The notes below the pieces were generated by a model. It had not been told where the DNA came from. It ran no database searches and saw only the letters and a program-made list of their open reading frames with translations. This document shows positions 25,703-35,400 of a stretch of DNA of 64,000 bases, piece by piece. Positions within the stretch are counted from its first letter, which is position 1, and each line of letters begins with the position of its first letter. The stretch is from Paenibacillus_AB hodogayensis (lineage in GTDB: Bacteria > Bacillota > Bacilli > Paenibacillales > NBRC-103111), in contig NZ_BAAAYO010000015.1 of NCBI RefSeq assembly GCF_039536325.1, positions 42,269-106,268 on the forward strand, given 5' to 3'. A program made the position numbers and the translations under genes.

Positions 25703-27534
25703 TTCGCCACCTCATCATAAATCTGATTTCGATTATTAATGATTTCGACAAGATGAGGGTAATCTTGCCTTGTTCTTTCCTCACCTGTATATTTAATGTC
25801 TTCATTCAATTCATTGAGTTCAGGAATAAAATAATGAGTAATTAGTCGATATAATTTCTTTTCTTCCCTTGAACTTTCGACTAGGTATCCATTTTTTTGG
25901 TTATATTCGATCGTACTCCTTATTGATAAGTAACGGTTATATGTAATGTCAATGTATTCAAAGCTTACTATGTGATGCTGAACTTCTGGTATATCAAGAT
26001 ATTCATTTTTGGGACACTTTCGTCCATAGTTACTTTTTATACAAAAACCTTGTTCTTTTTCTCTTATAGGAACCTCGCCCTGTACCTCATCAATAAGTGA
26101 CTGGATATCAATTGAGATGTGGTATTTACCTTCGTTTATAAAACGATCGATCTTTCTATGGATGGACTTCGAATCCGAATCAGTTGCAACAAGTTCTTCA
26201 ATTGTTTTTTTGATGAGTTTTTCTTTGTTTTTTCGCTTCTCATGTTCCCTAATGTAATGTAACGTCATTTCATGACTCAGATGATTCATGTGTTCTCGTA
26301 TCCAGTCAATATGTACCCCTTGTTCGTATAGTATTGTCGCTAAAGTCACTCTAAATTGATGTGGTAGTGGAAAGTGAATTGTATCAGTGGGATTAAGTCC
26401 CTCTAAATATGAGTTGTTTAAATAGTAGTCCATTCTATTTTTTGTTTCTTGAACGAACAATTTATTTAGCCTTGTTTCTGTGAGATTAATACAATCAATT
26501 GTTGTTTTATACCTTGCGACGAATCGGAGAATGTTTCTCCGAACCCAGGTAGCAGGAGCACTATATGTCCCAGCCTCAAGTAAATAATTCGAATTATCTC
26601 TGCGCTTCTTCTTCAAATAAACAAGTAAATCATATGCCTTTTCAGCTTTATCTGTTAGGATTGTCTTTGTCCATTTGTATTCATCACTTTGGATTGTCTT
26701 AAATGTTTTATATTCTAAATAAGAAACCTGTTTGGTTCCTTCTAATATTGATATAGTTTCTTTTTTATCGCACTCTAGCTTCACCAACTCTCCCACTCTC
26801 ATGCCAGTTTGCGAAAGCAGCATGATAATACAAGCCTGTATTTGTTCATTTTCAGGACTGTTTGAATCATTAATAATTTGCATAGCTTGAACTATCAGTT
26901 GATTGAAGAAAACCCTCGGGATTTCATCTGTTTTGCCATCTTCTCTTTCAGCAAGGTATAAACTCATATCTGCTTTTTTTAACGCATTACATTGTTCGGA
27001 ATATTCAAGCCTTTTGTTAAGCCTCTCAAGCTGCTTTAGTAAATCAATAAATGTAGTATAGTATTGTATTCTTGTGGCCTCGGTCCATTTTTGATTTAAA
27101 CATGCTTTGAATTTATCTATTACATCATTTGTTATAAGTTCAGGCCGAAAGATATGACTTTCAGATAAAAATTTGCTGATAAAATTCAAATGATTCATTT
27201 TTGAATAAATCGTTGAAAATTCCAACTTGTGAAGTACTACCGACTTAAAGATCAGTAACTTGGCAGCATTTTTTATAACCACTGTCAATTTTGTAAAGTC
27301 AAATTTCAGTAAATGTTGCGGCCTATTAAGTTGGTCAAGCTCCGAGAAATCCCACTCATCTTCAGAAAAATATATTTCTTTTCCAATTGCAGGAATTGGG
27401 AGTTGGAAGATCCCATTTACTTCCTCTTCCCATGCAAATATATTTGCAATCCTATCTTTTTCCCAATGGATGCCATTTACTAGGACACTTGATGATTTAC
27501 CCAAGCTTTTTTTCCAACCTCTCTTTAAATTCAT
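25681..27534 (-). CDS. Tyrosine recombinase 3 of the element
   Basis: A 617-aa site-specific recombinase. The catalytic domain shows LLSQTGMRVGELVKLE (first Arg), QFRVTLATILYEQGVHIDWIREHMNHLSHEMTLHYIREH (second Arg, His, nucleophile Tyr). A C-terminal extension of about 130 residues contains a Cys-rich segment (GFCIKSNYGRKCP). It overlaps the upstream recombinase gene by 38 bases. Similar in plan to Tn554 TnpB. It probably acts with the other two recombinases at the element ends. Confidence 0.88.
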   Translation of the reverse strand: MNLKRGWKKSLGKSSSVLVNGIHWEKDRIANIFAWEEEVNGIFQLPIPAIGKEIYFSEDEWDFSELDQLNRPQHLLKFDFTKLTVVIKNAAKLLIFKSVVLHKLEFSTIYSKMNHLNFISKFLSESHIFRPELITNDVIDKFKACLNQKWTEATRIQYYTTFIDLLKQLERLNKRLEYSEQCNALKKADMSLYLAEREDGKTDEIPRVFFNQLIVQAMQIINDSNSPENEQIQACIIMLLSQTGMRVGELVKLECDKKETISILEGTKQVSYLEYKTFKTIQSDEYKWTKTILTDKAEKAYDLLVYLKKKRRDNSNYLLEAGTYSAPATWVRRNILRFVARYKTTIDCINLTETRLNKLFVQETKNRMDYYLNNSYLEGLNPTDTIHFPLPHQFRVTLATILYEQGVHIDWIREHMNHLSHEMTLHYIREHEKRKNKEKLIKKTIEELVATDSDSKSIHRKIDRFINEGKYHISIDIQSLIDEVQGEVPIREKEQGFCIKSNYGRKCPKNEYLDIPEVQHHIVSFEYIDITYNRYLSIRSTIEYNQKNGYLVESSREEKKLYRLITHYFIPELNELNEDIKYTGEERTRQDYPHLVEIINNRNQIYDEVAKWISPMK

Positions 27535-29722
27535 ACATTTTACATAGATATGCTACGTAAATTTTCTTTAAAGAAAGAAGTTCTTCTTTTTCGTCGTCTT
27601 CTTTGCATTCGGAGATTGATAAATCTAATTTTTCTATACTTCTCTCAAAATAGGGGATTCTATCAACTGTCGTAATAAAGCTTTGACAAACAAGACACTC
27701 CGAGTCTTTCTCTTTAATACAGGTATTAAAGCTACAATAACCGCACTCATCTTTAACCTTTCTTTCATTAAGGTTGTCAGCCATTTCAACCATTGCTGAT
27801 TTTGGAGAATCAACAATTTGTCCTAAAATATTGACGTCTCCAATAATAACTTTATGTAGTGCTTCAAGATAGTCCTTATAGTTAGGCTGGCGATAATGTT
27901 GCAATGTAGTTCTTAAATCTCTATGACCGGTTCCAAGATGAATCTCAAAAATACTCTTCCCCTCTTTTTTTCCCTCCTCATAAATAAAATTCATGAAAGT
28001 ATCTCGTAGGTTATACAACTTATACGGACCACCGGCAAACGGTAAAGATCGTATCATTTTGATGAACCTTCTGCCTACTAAATCCCTGGTGATCACTTTG
28101 ATTTCATTTTTTTTCGAAGTATGTAAAAATAAAAACCCCCTAATATCCGGTTGAGCATTTACTCTTATTTCTTCTGTAACTTGAAAGGCTTTCTCAATCA
28201 ATCTAACGGTATATAGATTGATGTAATAGTCTTCAGTATGATTTCCGGACCCTTTCCGTTTAGTCATTAATATTTTCTCAGCAGTATTCGGACCATCTTC
28301 TAAAGCGGAGGTCCTCATATCTAGGACTTCGCTAATCCTCAAATTTGTAGTTAAGCATATATTAACAATAATCCAATTCAGTTTTTCTAAGATCGTCCCT
28401 TCTCTTGATTGCCTTTTGTACTCAGTTACCAAGAGCTCCAAATCCTCTTTAGTAATAGGATTTCCGCCTGAAACTTTGATTTTTTTACGCCTCAAATAAT
28501 CGAATGCAGCGTTCTCTACCTTGCTTAAATCAAACTCTTGGATATGCTTAAGAAAAGTTTTAACTGCGTCTGTAATAGTATTTCGCGTTTCTTGATTGCT
28601 GTATTCGCTATAAATATTCATCCGATATAAAGCTATTACACTGGTTGAAAAATAAAACTGTTTGCTATTAAAACTTTTCAGGTTTCCGTTAATGTCAATC
28701 CAATTTAAAAACCACCGTATCACTTGATATATTTTTATTCTTGTATTGATATTATTTGAGCCAAACCAAATAAAGTGTTTTGCCATGTATCGAAAATTCG
28801 GATTGTTGATTTCCGAAAAATCAATTGCATAAGTCTGGCTTTTCCGTAACGCGGTAGTAAATTCCTCTTCACCATTAAATATTAATATCCATCGGTCAAA
28901 GAATGGAATTTTGTCATGAGGATTTAAATAAACGGATCTATAACCACGATCATATGAAAGATGAAATTGACCTCTCCCTAAAAATTCTCTCGATAGAACA
29001 TCACCTGGTGAAAATAAGGCATGTTTGTTCAATAAAAATAAATAAAACCTACACAAGTAATTGATAAGCCTTTCCCTTCCAATAGAAGTACCGTGTTTTA
29101 ATGAAGAATAATACGTATATTGTCTATCAAACGTTGAGTTATTAAAATCTGAGTACAGCTGTAGACTTTCACTTATTTTTCCTAAACTATTATTAAAGTG
29201 TTTAATAAATAACTTCAAGGCAGTCTTCTTTAACTCAGATTCATTAAAACTAAGAACGAACTCATGTATTATTGTCCTTAGAAATATTGACTTTGTTTGT
29301 AAGTCAAAATAAACTTTATAATTTTTTACATCCACATAAAACAAATTGAAAGGAATTGATTCAGGCGAAAAATATTCCATGGAAGTACCTTTGCATTCAT
29401 CAAACAACCAAGTATTTTGTCTCAAATAATCAGAGAACTCATCTCTAATTATTTCGTTTAAATAAACGATTTTATATAACTTTCGGTAGTAATTTGCATT
29501 AATACGATCTTTATTAATTGCTCTGCACATATGATTCCAGCATAGTTGGTCAATCGTTAATGATGCGAAACTGGAAACAAAAGACTGGGGACGAAAGTGA
29601 CCATTTTCAACCTCAAGTAAATACTCAATTAGTAGATCTTTTAATCGTATATCAGCTACTTGCTTATGAACTAGTCTCTTAATATATTCAGATCTGCTAA
29701 GAGATGTCGAATTCATTTTCAT
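27497..29722 (-). CDS. Tyrosine recombinase 2 of the element
   Basis: A 741-aa recombinase with a large N-terminal part and a catalytic domain in the last third: CLTTNLRISEVLDMR (Arg), LYNLRDTFMNFIYEE (Arg), LGTGHRDLRTTLQHYRQPN (His, Tyr). After it comes a zinc-ribbon-like tail CGYCSFNTC...CLVC (about residues 675-700) and a helical end, as in TnpB-type proteins. The ATG overlaps the stop of recombinase 1 (ATGA), implying coupled translation. Confidence 0.88.
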   Translation of the reverse strand: MKMNSTSLSRSEYIKRLVHKQVADIRLKDLLIEYLLEVENGHFRPQSFVSSFASLTIDQLCWNHMCRAINKDRINANYYRKLYKIVYLNEIIRDEFSDYLRQNTWLFDECKGTSMEYFSPESIPFNLFYVDVKNYKVYFDLQTKSIFLRTIIHEFVLSFNESELKKTALKLFIKHFNNSLGKISESLQLYSDFNNSTFDRQYTYYSSLKHGTSIGRERLINYLCRFYLFLLNKHALFSPGDVLSREFLGRGQFHLSYDRGYRSVYLNPHDKIPFFDRWILIFNGEEEFTTALRKSQTYAIDFSEINNPNFRYMAKHFIWFGSNNINTRIKIYQVIRWFLNWIDINGNLKSFNSKQFYFSTSVIALYRMNIYSEYSNQETRNTITDAVKTFLKHIQEFDLSKVENAAFDYLRRKKIKVSGGNPITKEDLELLVTEYKRQSREGTILEKLNWIIVNICLTTNLRISEVLDMRTSALEDGPNTAEKILMTKRKGSGNHTEDYYINLYTVRLIEKAFQVTEEIRVNAQPDIRGFLFLHTSKKNEIKVITRDLVGRRFIKMIRSLPFAGGPYKLYNLRDTFMNFIYEEGKKEGKSIFEIHLGTGHRDLRTTLQHYRQPNYKDYLEALHKVIIGDVNILGQIVDSPKSAMVEMADNLNERKVKDECGYCSFNTCIKEKDSECLVCQSFITTVDRIPYFERSIEKLDLSISECKEDDEKEELLSLKKIYVAYLCKMYEFKERLEKKLG

Positions 29723-31119
29723 CCCTCTTTCAACTCCGGAATTATTCTGTGCATATAATTTGTTGAATCTTGGTTAGCCTTATATTTGTCCTCAATAGTA
29801 GGTCGGAAATAGTACAAAACTGACTGCAAGCTCGTCTGGCGTAAGGCATACATAACATCTAAATGCGAAGCATTCTGATATTTGATTAGGAACATCGCAT
29901 AACCGTGTCTAAACCGATGACTAAGGTTATTTCTCCTTACATTACGATCAATTTTCAATCCGCATTTAGTAAATATTCCTCTAAGAACCTTATTCCAGCC
30001 ATCAATCGAAAGCGAGGTTCCATTCTTATTAAGAAAAATATAATAATTATCTTCTGACTCGACAGAATCGAGGTTCGTTACGTTATCTGCCCGTGCACTG
30101 CTTAAGTAGTTAGCCCTTTTTGTTTTTGACATTCTTCCATGAGTTTGTTCAATGTATTGTTCAATTCTTTCAATCAAATCAATACTGGGGTAAATATTTT
30201 GAAATCCCTTCTTTTCGGTCAAATATATCTTATGTGAGTAGTCCTCTTTATTTTTCGGGGTGAAGCATGTTTTAGCTAATTGATAATCTTTGTCTGATAC
30301 TCGATTACGAATTACTATTGTTCCGAAACTGTCTTGATCATTACCTTCAATATTTATTGTCTTTGAATGGACCTCAATATCTTCCAATGTCAATCCTAAT
30401 ACCTCACCAATACGTGCTCCACATTCAAACATAAGCCTAACAATAATCTCTTCTCGCAAAGAGTATTGCCCTCTTATCACCTTTAATATTTTTTTGAAAT
30501 CAGCAACACTAATGTACATAGGTACCACCGTTGATTCAGGGGTTGCCCTTTCACTTATATTGTACTTTTCTTGTTGGACTCTTTTGGCGTGAGCTAAAAA
30601 GCCGGAGTTACTTTTGCTGTTACTGTTGATTGTTTTCGAATAAAAAGCCGATTCTTTAATGCTGAGATATTTTAGATACTTTCTATACACACCAAAATAC
30701 ATATTCAAGGTATCCGAGTTTCTTTTTGTTAAGTTCTTAAATACCAAGTCGTATCCTTCGTGATTAACTCCATATAAAAAGTTTTTCAATTGCCGGATAT
30801 TCTCCATAGAGATGCTATGAATATCAACGTTATTCAGTAACAAAAAGGAATAGAGCAATTTTAACGCAATCATTGCTACCTCTATTGAATTAGGAGATAA
30901 TTCACTAATTTCATAATTTAAGTACTGAAACGCAGAAGAAATAGGCTTTTTATTTGGGTCGTACAAAATGTAGCTTATTTTGTCAGTGAGCTCACAGGGG
31001 ACTTTGACAGTTTGAATATTGACTTTTATATGCTCAATCAAAGATCCATCTGTCTTCTTGAACCACTTAATAAAACTGATTCCATTCGAGGACTGTACCT
31101 CTTCAATAATGTATGTCAC
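29719..31119 (-). CDS. Tyrosine recombinase 1 of the element (TnpA-like)
   Basis: A 466-aa recombinase, first gene of the operon. An N-terminal SAM-like DNA-binding domain (about 60-170) precedes the catalytic domain: FECGARIGEVLGLTLED with Arg 236, LSHRFRHGYAMFL with His 401/Arg 404/His 405, and Tyr 436 or 437 in LYYFRP. The start is GTG 31119, after GGGCGGTGA. The plan matches Tn554 TnpA. A long hairpin lies 45 bases upstream. Confidence 0.88.
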   Translation of the reverse strand: MTYIIEEVQSSNGISFIKWFKKTDGSLIEHIKVNIQTVKVPCELTDKISYILYDPNKKPISSAFQYLNYEISELSPNSIEVAMIALKLLYSFLLLNNVDIHSISMENIRQLKNFLYGVNHEGYDLVFKNLTKRNSDTLNMYFGVYRKYLKYLSIKESAFYSKTINSNSKSNSGFLAHAKRVQQEKYNISERATPESTVVPMYISVADFKKILKVIRGQYSLREEIIVRLMFECGARIGEVLGLTLEDIEVHSKTINIEGNDQDSFGTIVIRNRVSDKDYQLAKTCFTPKNKEDYSHKIYLTEKKGFQNIYPSIDLIERIEQYIEQTHGRMSKTKRANYLSSARADNVTNLDSVESEDNYYIFLNKNGTSLSIDGWNKVLRGIFTKCGLKIDRNVRRNNLSHRFRHGYAMFLIKYQNASHLDVMYALRQTSLQSVLYYFRPTIEDKYKANQDSTNYMHRIIPELKEG

Positions 31120-31164
31120 TTAGGTCACCGCCCTGGATTCGTTAGTTGATTAATAAATGACAAA

Positions 31165-31242
31165 AACCCAATTATCAGCAAACAAAAGCAAGCCCGGCAT
31201 AAATATCGCCAGACTCCCTCCTATATTGCTAATAATTGGGTT
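31165..31242 (-). promoter_or_regulatory. Long inverted repeat upstream of the recombinase operon (possible attenuator)
   Basis: 17-base arms (31165-31181 and 31226-31242) with one mismatch enclose 44 bases. On the minus strand the second arm ends GGGTTTTTG, as in an intrinsic terminator. It stands 45 bases before the first recombinase, so it could shield the operon from read-through or act as an attenuator. A third copy of the AACCCAAT motif is at about 31267-31274. The rest of 31120-31513 shows no gene. Confidence 0.6.
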
Positions 31243-31513
31243 GTAGGACTTTAAAACAAATTTTCAACTATTGGGTTGCAATTAATGTATCAAAATTTGT
31301 CTTATTTTGCAAGACGGTTTCTCTAAGATACGTTGCTCAATAATGAGAAGGCTAGAAATCAACAGATCAACGCCGCAATGTGAGTAAGTGTTTTCCGTGA
31401 AAATGGCCAGTTGAAGAGAGAGACGATAAACAGGACGGACATTATTAACAAATGCCTTGTGACAAGCCGAGCAATTGTAATTTCATTAAAAAACAAATAA
31501 ACCAGAATGATGA

Positions 31514-31852
31514 TTACTTCATTCCGGTCAGATAAGGCAGAAAATCTATTGGTTTTTCATAATCATTTGCAATAATAAATTTGTATTCGTTAGAATCCTC
31601 CTTACTTTCACCAACCTGGAATGATATACCAACAACGCGATAAATTGCTTTAGCTTGATTGTTCAGTCGAGTTTCTATGTGTTGAAGTTCAAACATTCCA
31701 TTCTCAGTTTGAACTACTTCGTATATATATGTTCCATTCTTCCCCACCAGCGTTACTGCCTTTTTTACATCTCTCGAAATAAACTCCATAAAATTAAAAC
31801 TTAACTTTTCGCCATCCTGTGATTCTAAGACAATTGTATGGATTTTCGACAC
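31514..31852 (-). CDS. Hypothetical protein, 112 aa
   Basis: Begins MSKIHTIVLESQDGEKLSFNF and appears to be an alternating beta/alpha soluble domain without cysteines or membrane segments. No family recognised. AAAGAGGGGCC upstream of the ATG provides a ribosome-binding site. It lies between the recombinase operon and an Xre regulator on the other strand, a position where excision or regulatory accessory proteins occur, but nothing in it proves that. Confidence 0.6.
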   Translation of the reverse strand: MSKIHTIVLESQDGEKLSFNFMEFISRDVKKAVTLVGKNGTYIYEVVQTENGMFELQHIETRLNNQAKAIYRVVGISFQVGESKEDSNEYKFIIANDYEKPIDFLPYLTGMK

Positions 31853-32014
31853 AATGGCCCCTCTTTCGACTATATTTCAGCGAGATCTACTGACCTATTA
31901 TAACCCCAGAATGATATCATGTTACCACAAAAGGAATTTGTAGGCAATAGCCTACAGAAAACCCATCCTTAAAAAGCTTACCATTATTTAAATAAGCTTT
32001 AAGGGGTATGGGAT

Positions 32015-32278
32015 GTGAGTAAAAAAAATCGAGAAAAAGATTTAGAACTCATTGCTTTCGGAATTACTTTAAAAAATATTCGGAAAGAAAAGGGATATAC
32101 CCAAGAACAATTAAGTGATTACTCTCGCATTGATCGTTCTTTTATTTCTGAATTAGAAAATGGCGAAAAAGCTCCTACATTACTTACACTCATTTCACTC
32201 GCCAAGGCACTTCGAATAAAACCATCAATGCTTATGCAGATTTTAGAATTTGAATTAGACAAGCTAACTCAAAAATAA
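32015..32278 (+). CDS. Xre-family HTH transcriptional regulator
   Basis: An 87-aa Cro/C1-type helix-turn-helix: LKNIRKEKGYTQEQLSDYSRIDRSFISELENGEKAPTLLTLISLAKAL. The start is GTG 32015 behind AAGGGG. No extra domain is present. Single-domain regulators of this type are common in mobile elements and restriction-modification islands (controller proteins). It is divergent from the 112-aa gene and converges with sspH. Target unknown. Confidence 0.85.
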   Translation: MSKKNREKDLELIAFGITLKNIRKEKGYTQEQLSDYSRIDRSFISELENGEKAPTLLTLISLAKALRIKPSMLMQILEFELDKLTQK

Positions 32279-32363
32279 ATCTTTCACCTTGTTAACTGGC
32301 ATAAATAATTCATTAATGACTCTTTTCAAGCCAGGGTTAATAGTTAGAACCATCTTTTAATAG

Positions 32364-32399
32364 AAAAAAGTAGCGGAAAGTAATTGCCGCTACTTTTTT
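32364..32399. terminator. Bidirectional terminator between xre gene and sspH
   Basis: AAAAAAGTAGCGG and CCGCTACTTTTTT arms with a 10-base loop. Confidence 0.87.
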
Positions 32400-32403
32400 C
32401 GCA

Positions 32404-35400
32404 TTATGACCTTAATCGAATGATTTCAGCTACTTCAGCAATTTCATCATTAGATATAAATGGTACCTGTCCAAAAATCAGACCGGGTTCACCCTGTAAG
32501 CGTGCTGCCAAATGCCCCTTACCCAAAAGCTTCTCGGCACCTTTCTCGCCAAGTGAAATCTCCGATGTTCCAACACTTTCAACACGTAAAATCAAACGGT
32601 TTCCTAGGTTGTCGCGTAATTGTACTGGTAATACATTGGCATCAGGACGTTGCGCGGCGAAAATTAAGTGAATACCAGCAGCACGTGCTTTTACCCCAAG
32701 GCGTTGAACAATGGAGGAAACAGAATTTTTATAAGTATCGATTAACATCCATTCAGCAAACTCGTCATGAATCAGGAACAATAAGGGCAGTTTTTCGTCA
32801 GCCGAGACTTTGGCGTTGAAATCCCTTAGATTATTTACACGTTGTTCTCTGAATAACAAATACCTTCTATCCATTTCCTCGGCCAAATATTCTAATACAC
32901 TTATTGCTCTCTGCTGATCAATAATAATTCCTTCTGTCAAGTGTGGTAAGTTTTCAAGATGCTGATAATCCACACCAAACTTAGGATCAATCAGAAATAT
33001 TTTCGCTAATAATGGAGAATTAGTAGCACAAATATCCAAAATCAAATTTTGTAATAAAACTGATTTTCCACTACCCGTTGCTCCTGCTATTAATGTATGT
33101 GGCGCATGTTGTTCCATGCCTTCGAATGGACCACCGAGATTTAGATATAATATATTGCCATCAACTTCCTTTACTCCGACAACAAAACTCATATTCATTT
33201 CCGACGGATTCTCTTGTACTCTCCGGAATTTCCATACATCTCCAAGAGTTATGGTTTGTCTGTTAGGCCGGGCTATCGACACAATTATCTCACCGGGTTG
33301 CGCTTGAATGTTAATAATATCAAGCGCATGCGTTGTCAGCAATTGTGACTTCTTCTTTTCGATATCTTCGATCTTTAATTGATCTGACCCTTTTAGCCTT
33401 ATTACAGCTGCGTTAGGAGTTAATCGGTAATCCAACACTTTCGCCTGTAGATTATAACTTATCAAGGCAGCTTTTAACACAGTTACAGTTTGAGATGCCC
33501 ATTGATCCGCCGCTGCATTTCCTTCCTCAGCGGATAAATGATTCAATACCCAATTAGAAAATTCAGAAGATGCCCACGTAATTTTTTGTTCACTTTCTTG
33601 GATTGTTACTTCCTGCTCTGGTTGCAGTTCTTCAGATGGGGCAGGGGTGAAAACCACGTCTAACTGCTGAATCGAAGAAACTACACCTACTGTATTAGTT
33701 TCGTTGTCAGCATCGACTTCGTCTTCTCCATCAATAGTCCATTTTATCCTCTTTGCTGGAAGTTGTGCATTGGAGGTCTCCCAGGGGCGAAAATCTCCAA
33801 CTTGTTCTCTGATCTTAGTGAGGTCTTCATTTCGATGGAATGCAAGTACTAGATCCTTTACAAATTGACGAGAATACACTTCTTGATAACAATTATCGAC
33901 ATTAGTAATAATAATCTGTTCACAGTCCATCTGATTATCTGTAGACGTTGATACAAATACATGGGAATAGCCTTTTAATTCTATAGGAATGGAACCATTA
34001 CGAATTCCATCCCGCCATTGATCAACTGACAGCGAGATATTCTGCGTAAACTCCAAACCGTCATTAAACATGTCTCCTATACGAGACAACCATAGGTCTC
34101 TATCTAATCTTCCTGGGTTTCCAAAAATAGCATTATGCATTCTTAAAACTGTGTCACGCAATTGCTTCTGCGAATTTTTCTTAGCCTCAGCCACACTTTT
34201 AATATCAATATACTTTGCTTCAGTGACTAGGACTTGAAGATATGCTTGCCCATCTTTTTCCATCGGACAAAGCGCTAAAATATCAGCAATCTGTTCCTCT
34301 TTTTGACCTAACCACGAAGCATAGTCATCAAGGAAGAACCACCCAATAGCAGAAGAGTTCATTTCGGATTGTAACAAAAGCTTACTTAATACTACTCCAA
34401 TAAGTTCCCCTGCAAATACTCCCCGTTTTGCTGCGCGCAATACAATATCACCAGAAATGCCGTTTGCCTCATCTATAAATCTATTTGTTAGATCAAATAC
34501 TTCTTGATCTTCTAAACCAAGATTTAAGGATTCAAGTCTTCTTTTGACGAGCACTTGTAATAGATTTAATTTTGAGCGCGATGAAACAATTAAGTTCGGA
34601 CCTTGCGTACGACTGTGTTGATACTTGATCACTTTGACTCCCTGGTTTTTCAACTGCCTTCTATCAAGCAAGTCGTCATAATTCACTACCCACTCACCAA
34701 GTGTATGGGCTTCATCAAATATTCCACGGATGTCCTCATTTTGAAACGTAACCTGTCTTGCGGGTAAATAAAGCATGTCGTTATCTGATTGAATGGCGTT
34801 TGTTATTGAGTATATCGCCGCTAGATAGGATATTCCTAATTCAGGCTGGCTCGGACATGTCAAATATACAGTGGATTTCAAATCATCTTTCGCAGCAAAC
34901 CGTCTGCGTGCCCATCTTGATGGGCTATGTTGTAAGATATCAGGTTTACTAATAACGCTCTGTGGTAACCAAACTACCTTAGATTGACGAGATATAACAT
35001 CCTGTAGAAAGACAATATCCGCTGGCTTTCCATCCCTGGTATCTAAAATCGGTGCTGCATCAGCCATTACTTCTACACGAAGTCTCGCCATAAAATCACG
35101 AGAAACTTCACTGGCAACTAATGAATCCGGGTCATTCTCATCGTTTTCAACCATTTTCATGTAGAGCTCATTCAACTTTTCGGAATCGCGATGCCTCAAT
35201 ATCACTTGGCAACGAACTTCATCTTCATTTTCATGAAGTTCAGACAATGAACCTACTATTGTTTCCGGCAAGCGCGTCGAATCACAGTTGAACAACACTA
35301 CACTAAGATTTGTACCTTCATGAGGCTGAAGGGTCAGATATTTCTTAACAACAGAAAGTACTTTTGAACTCGCCTCACGCGGATCTTCATTAGTATCATT

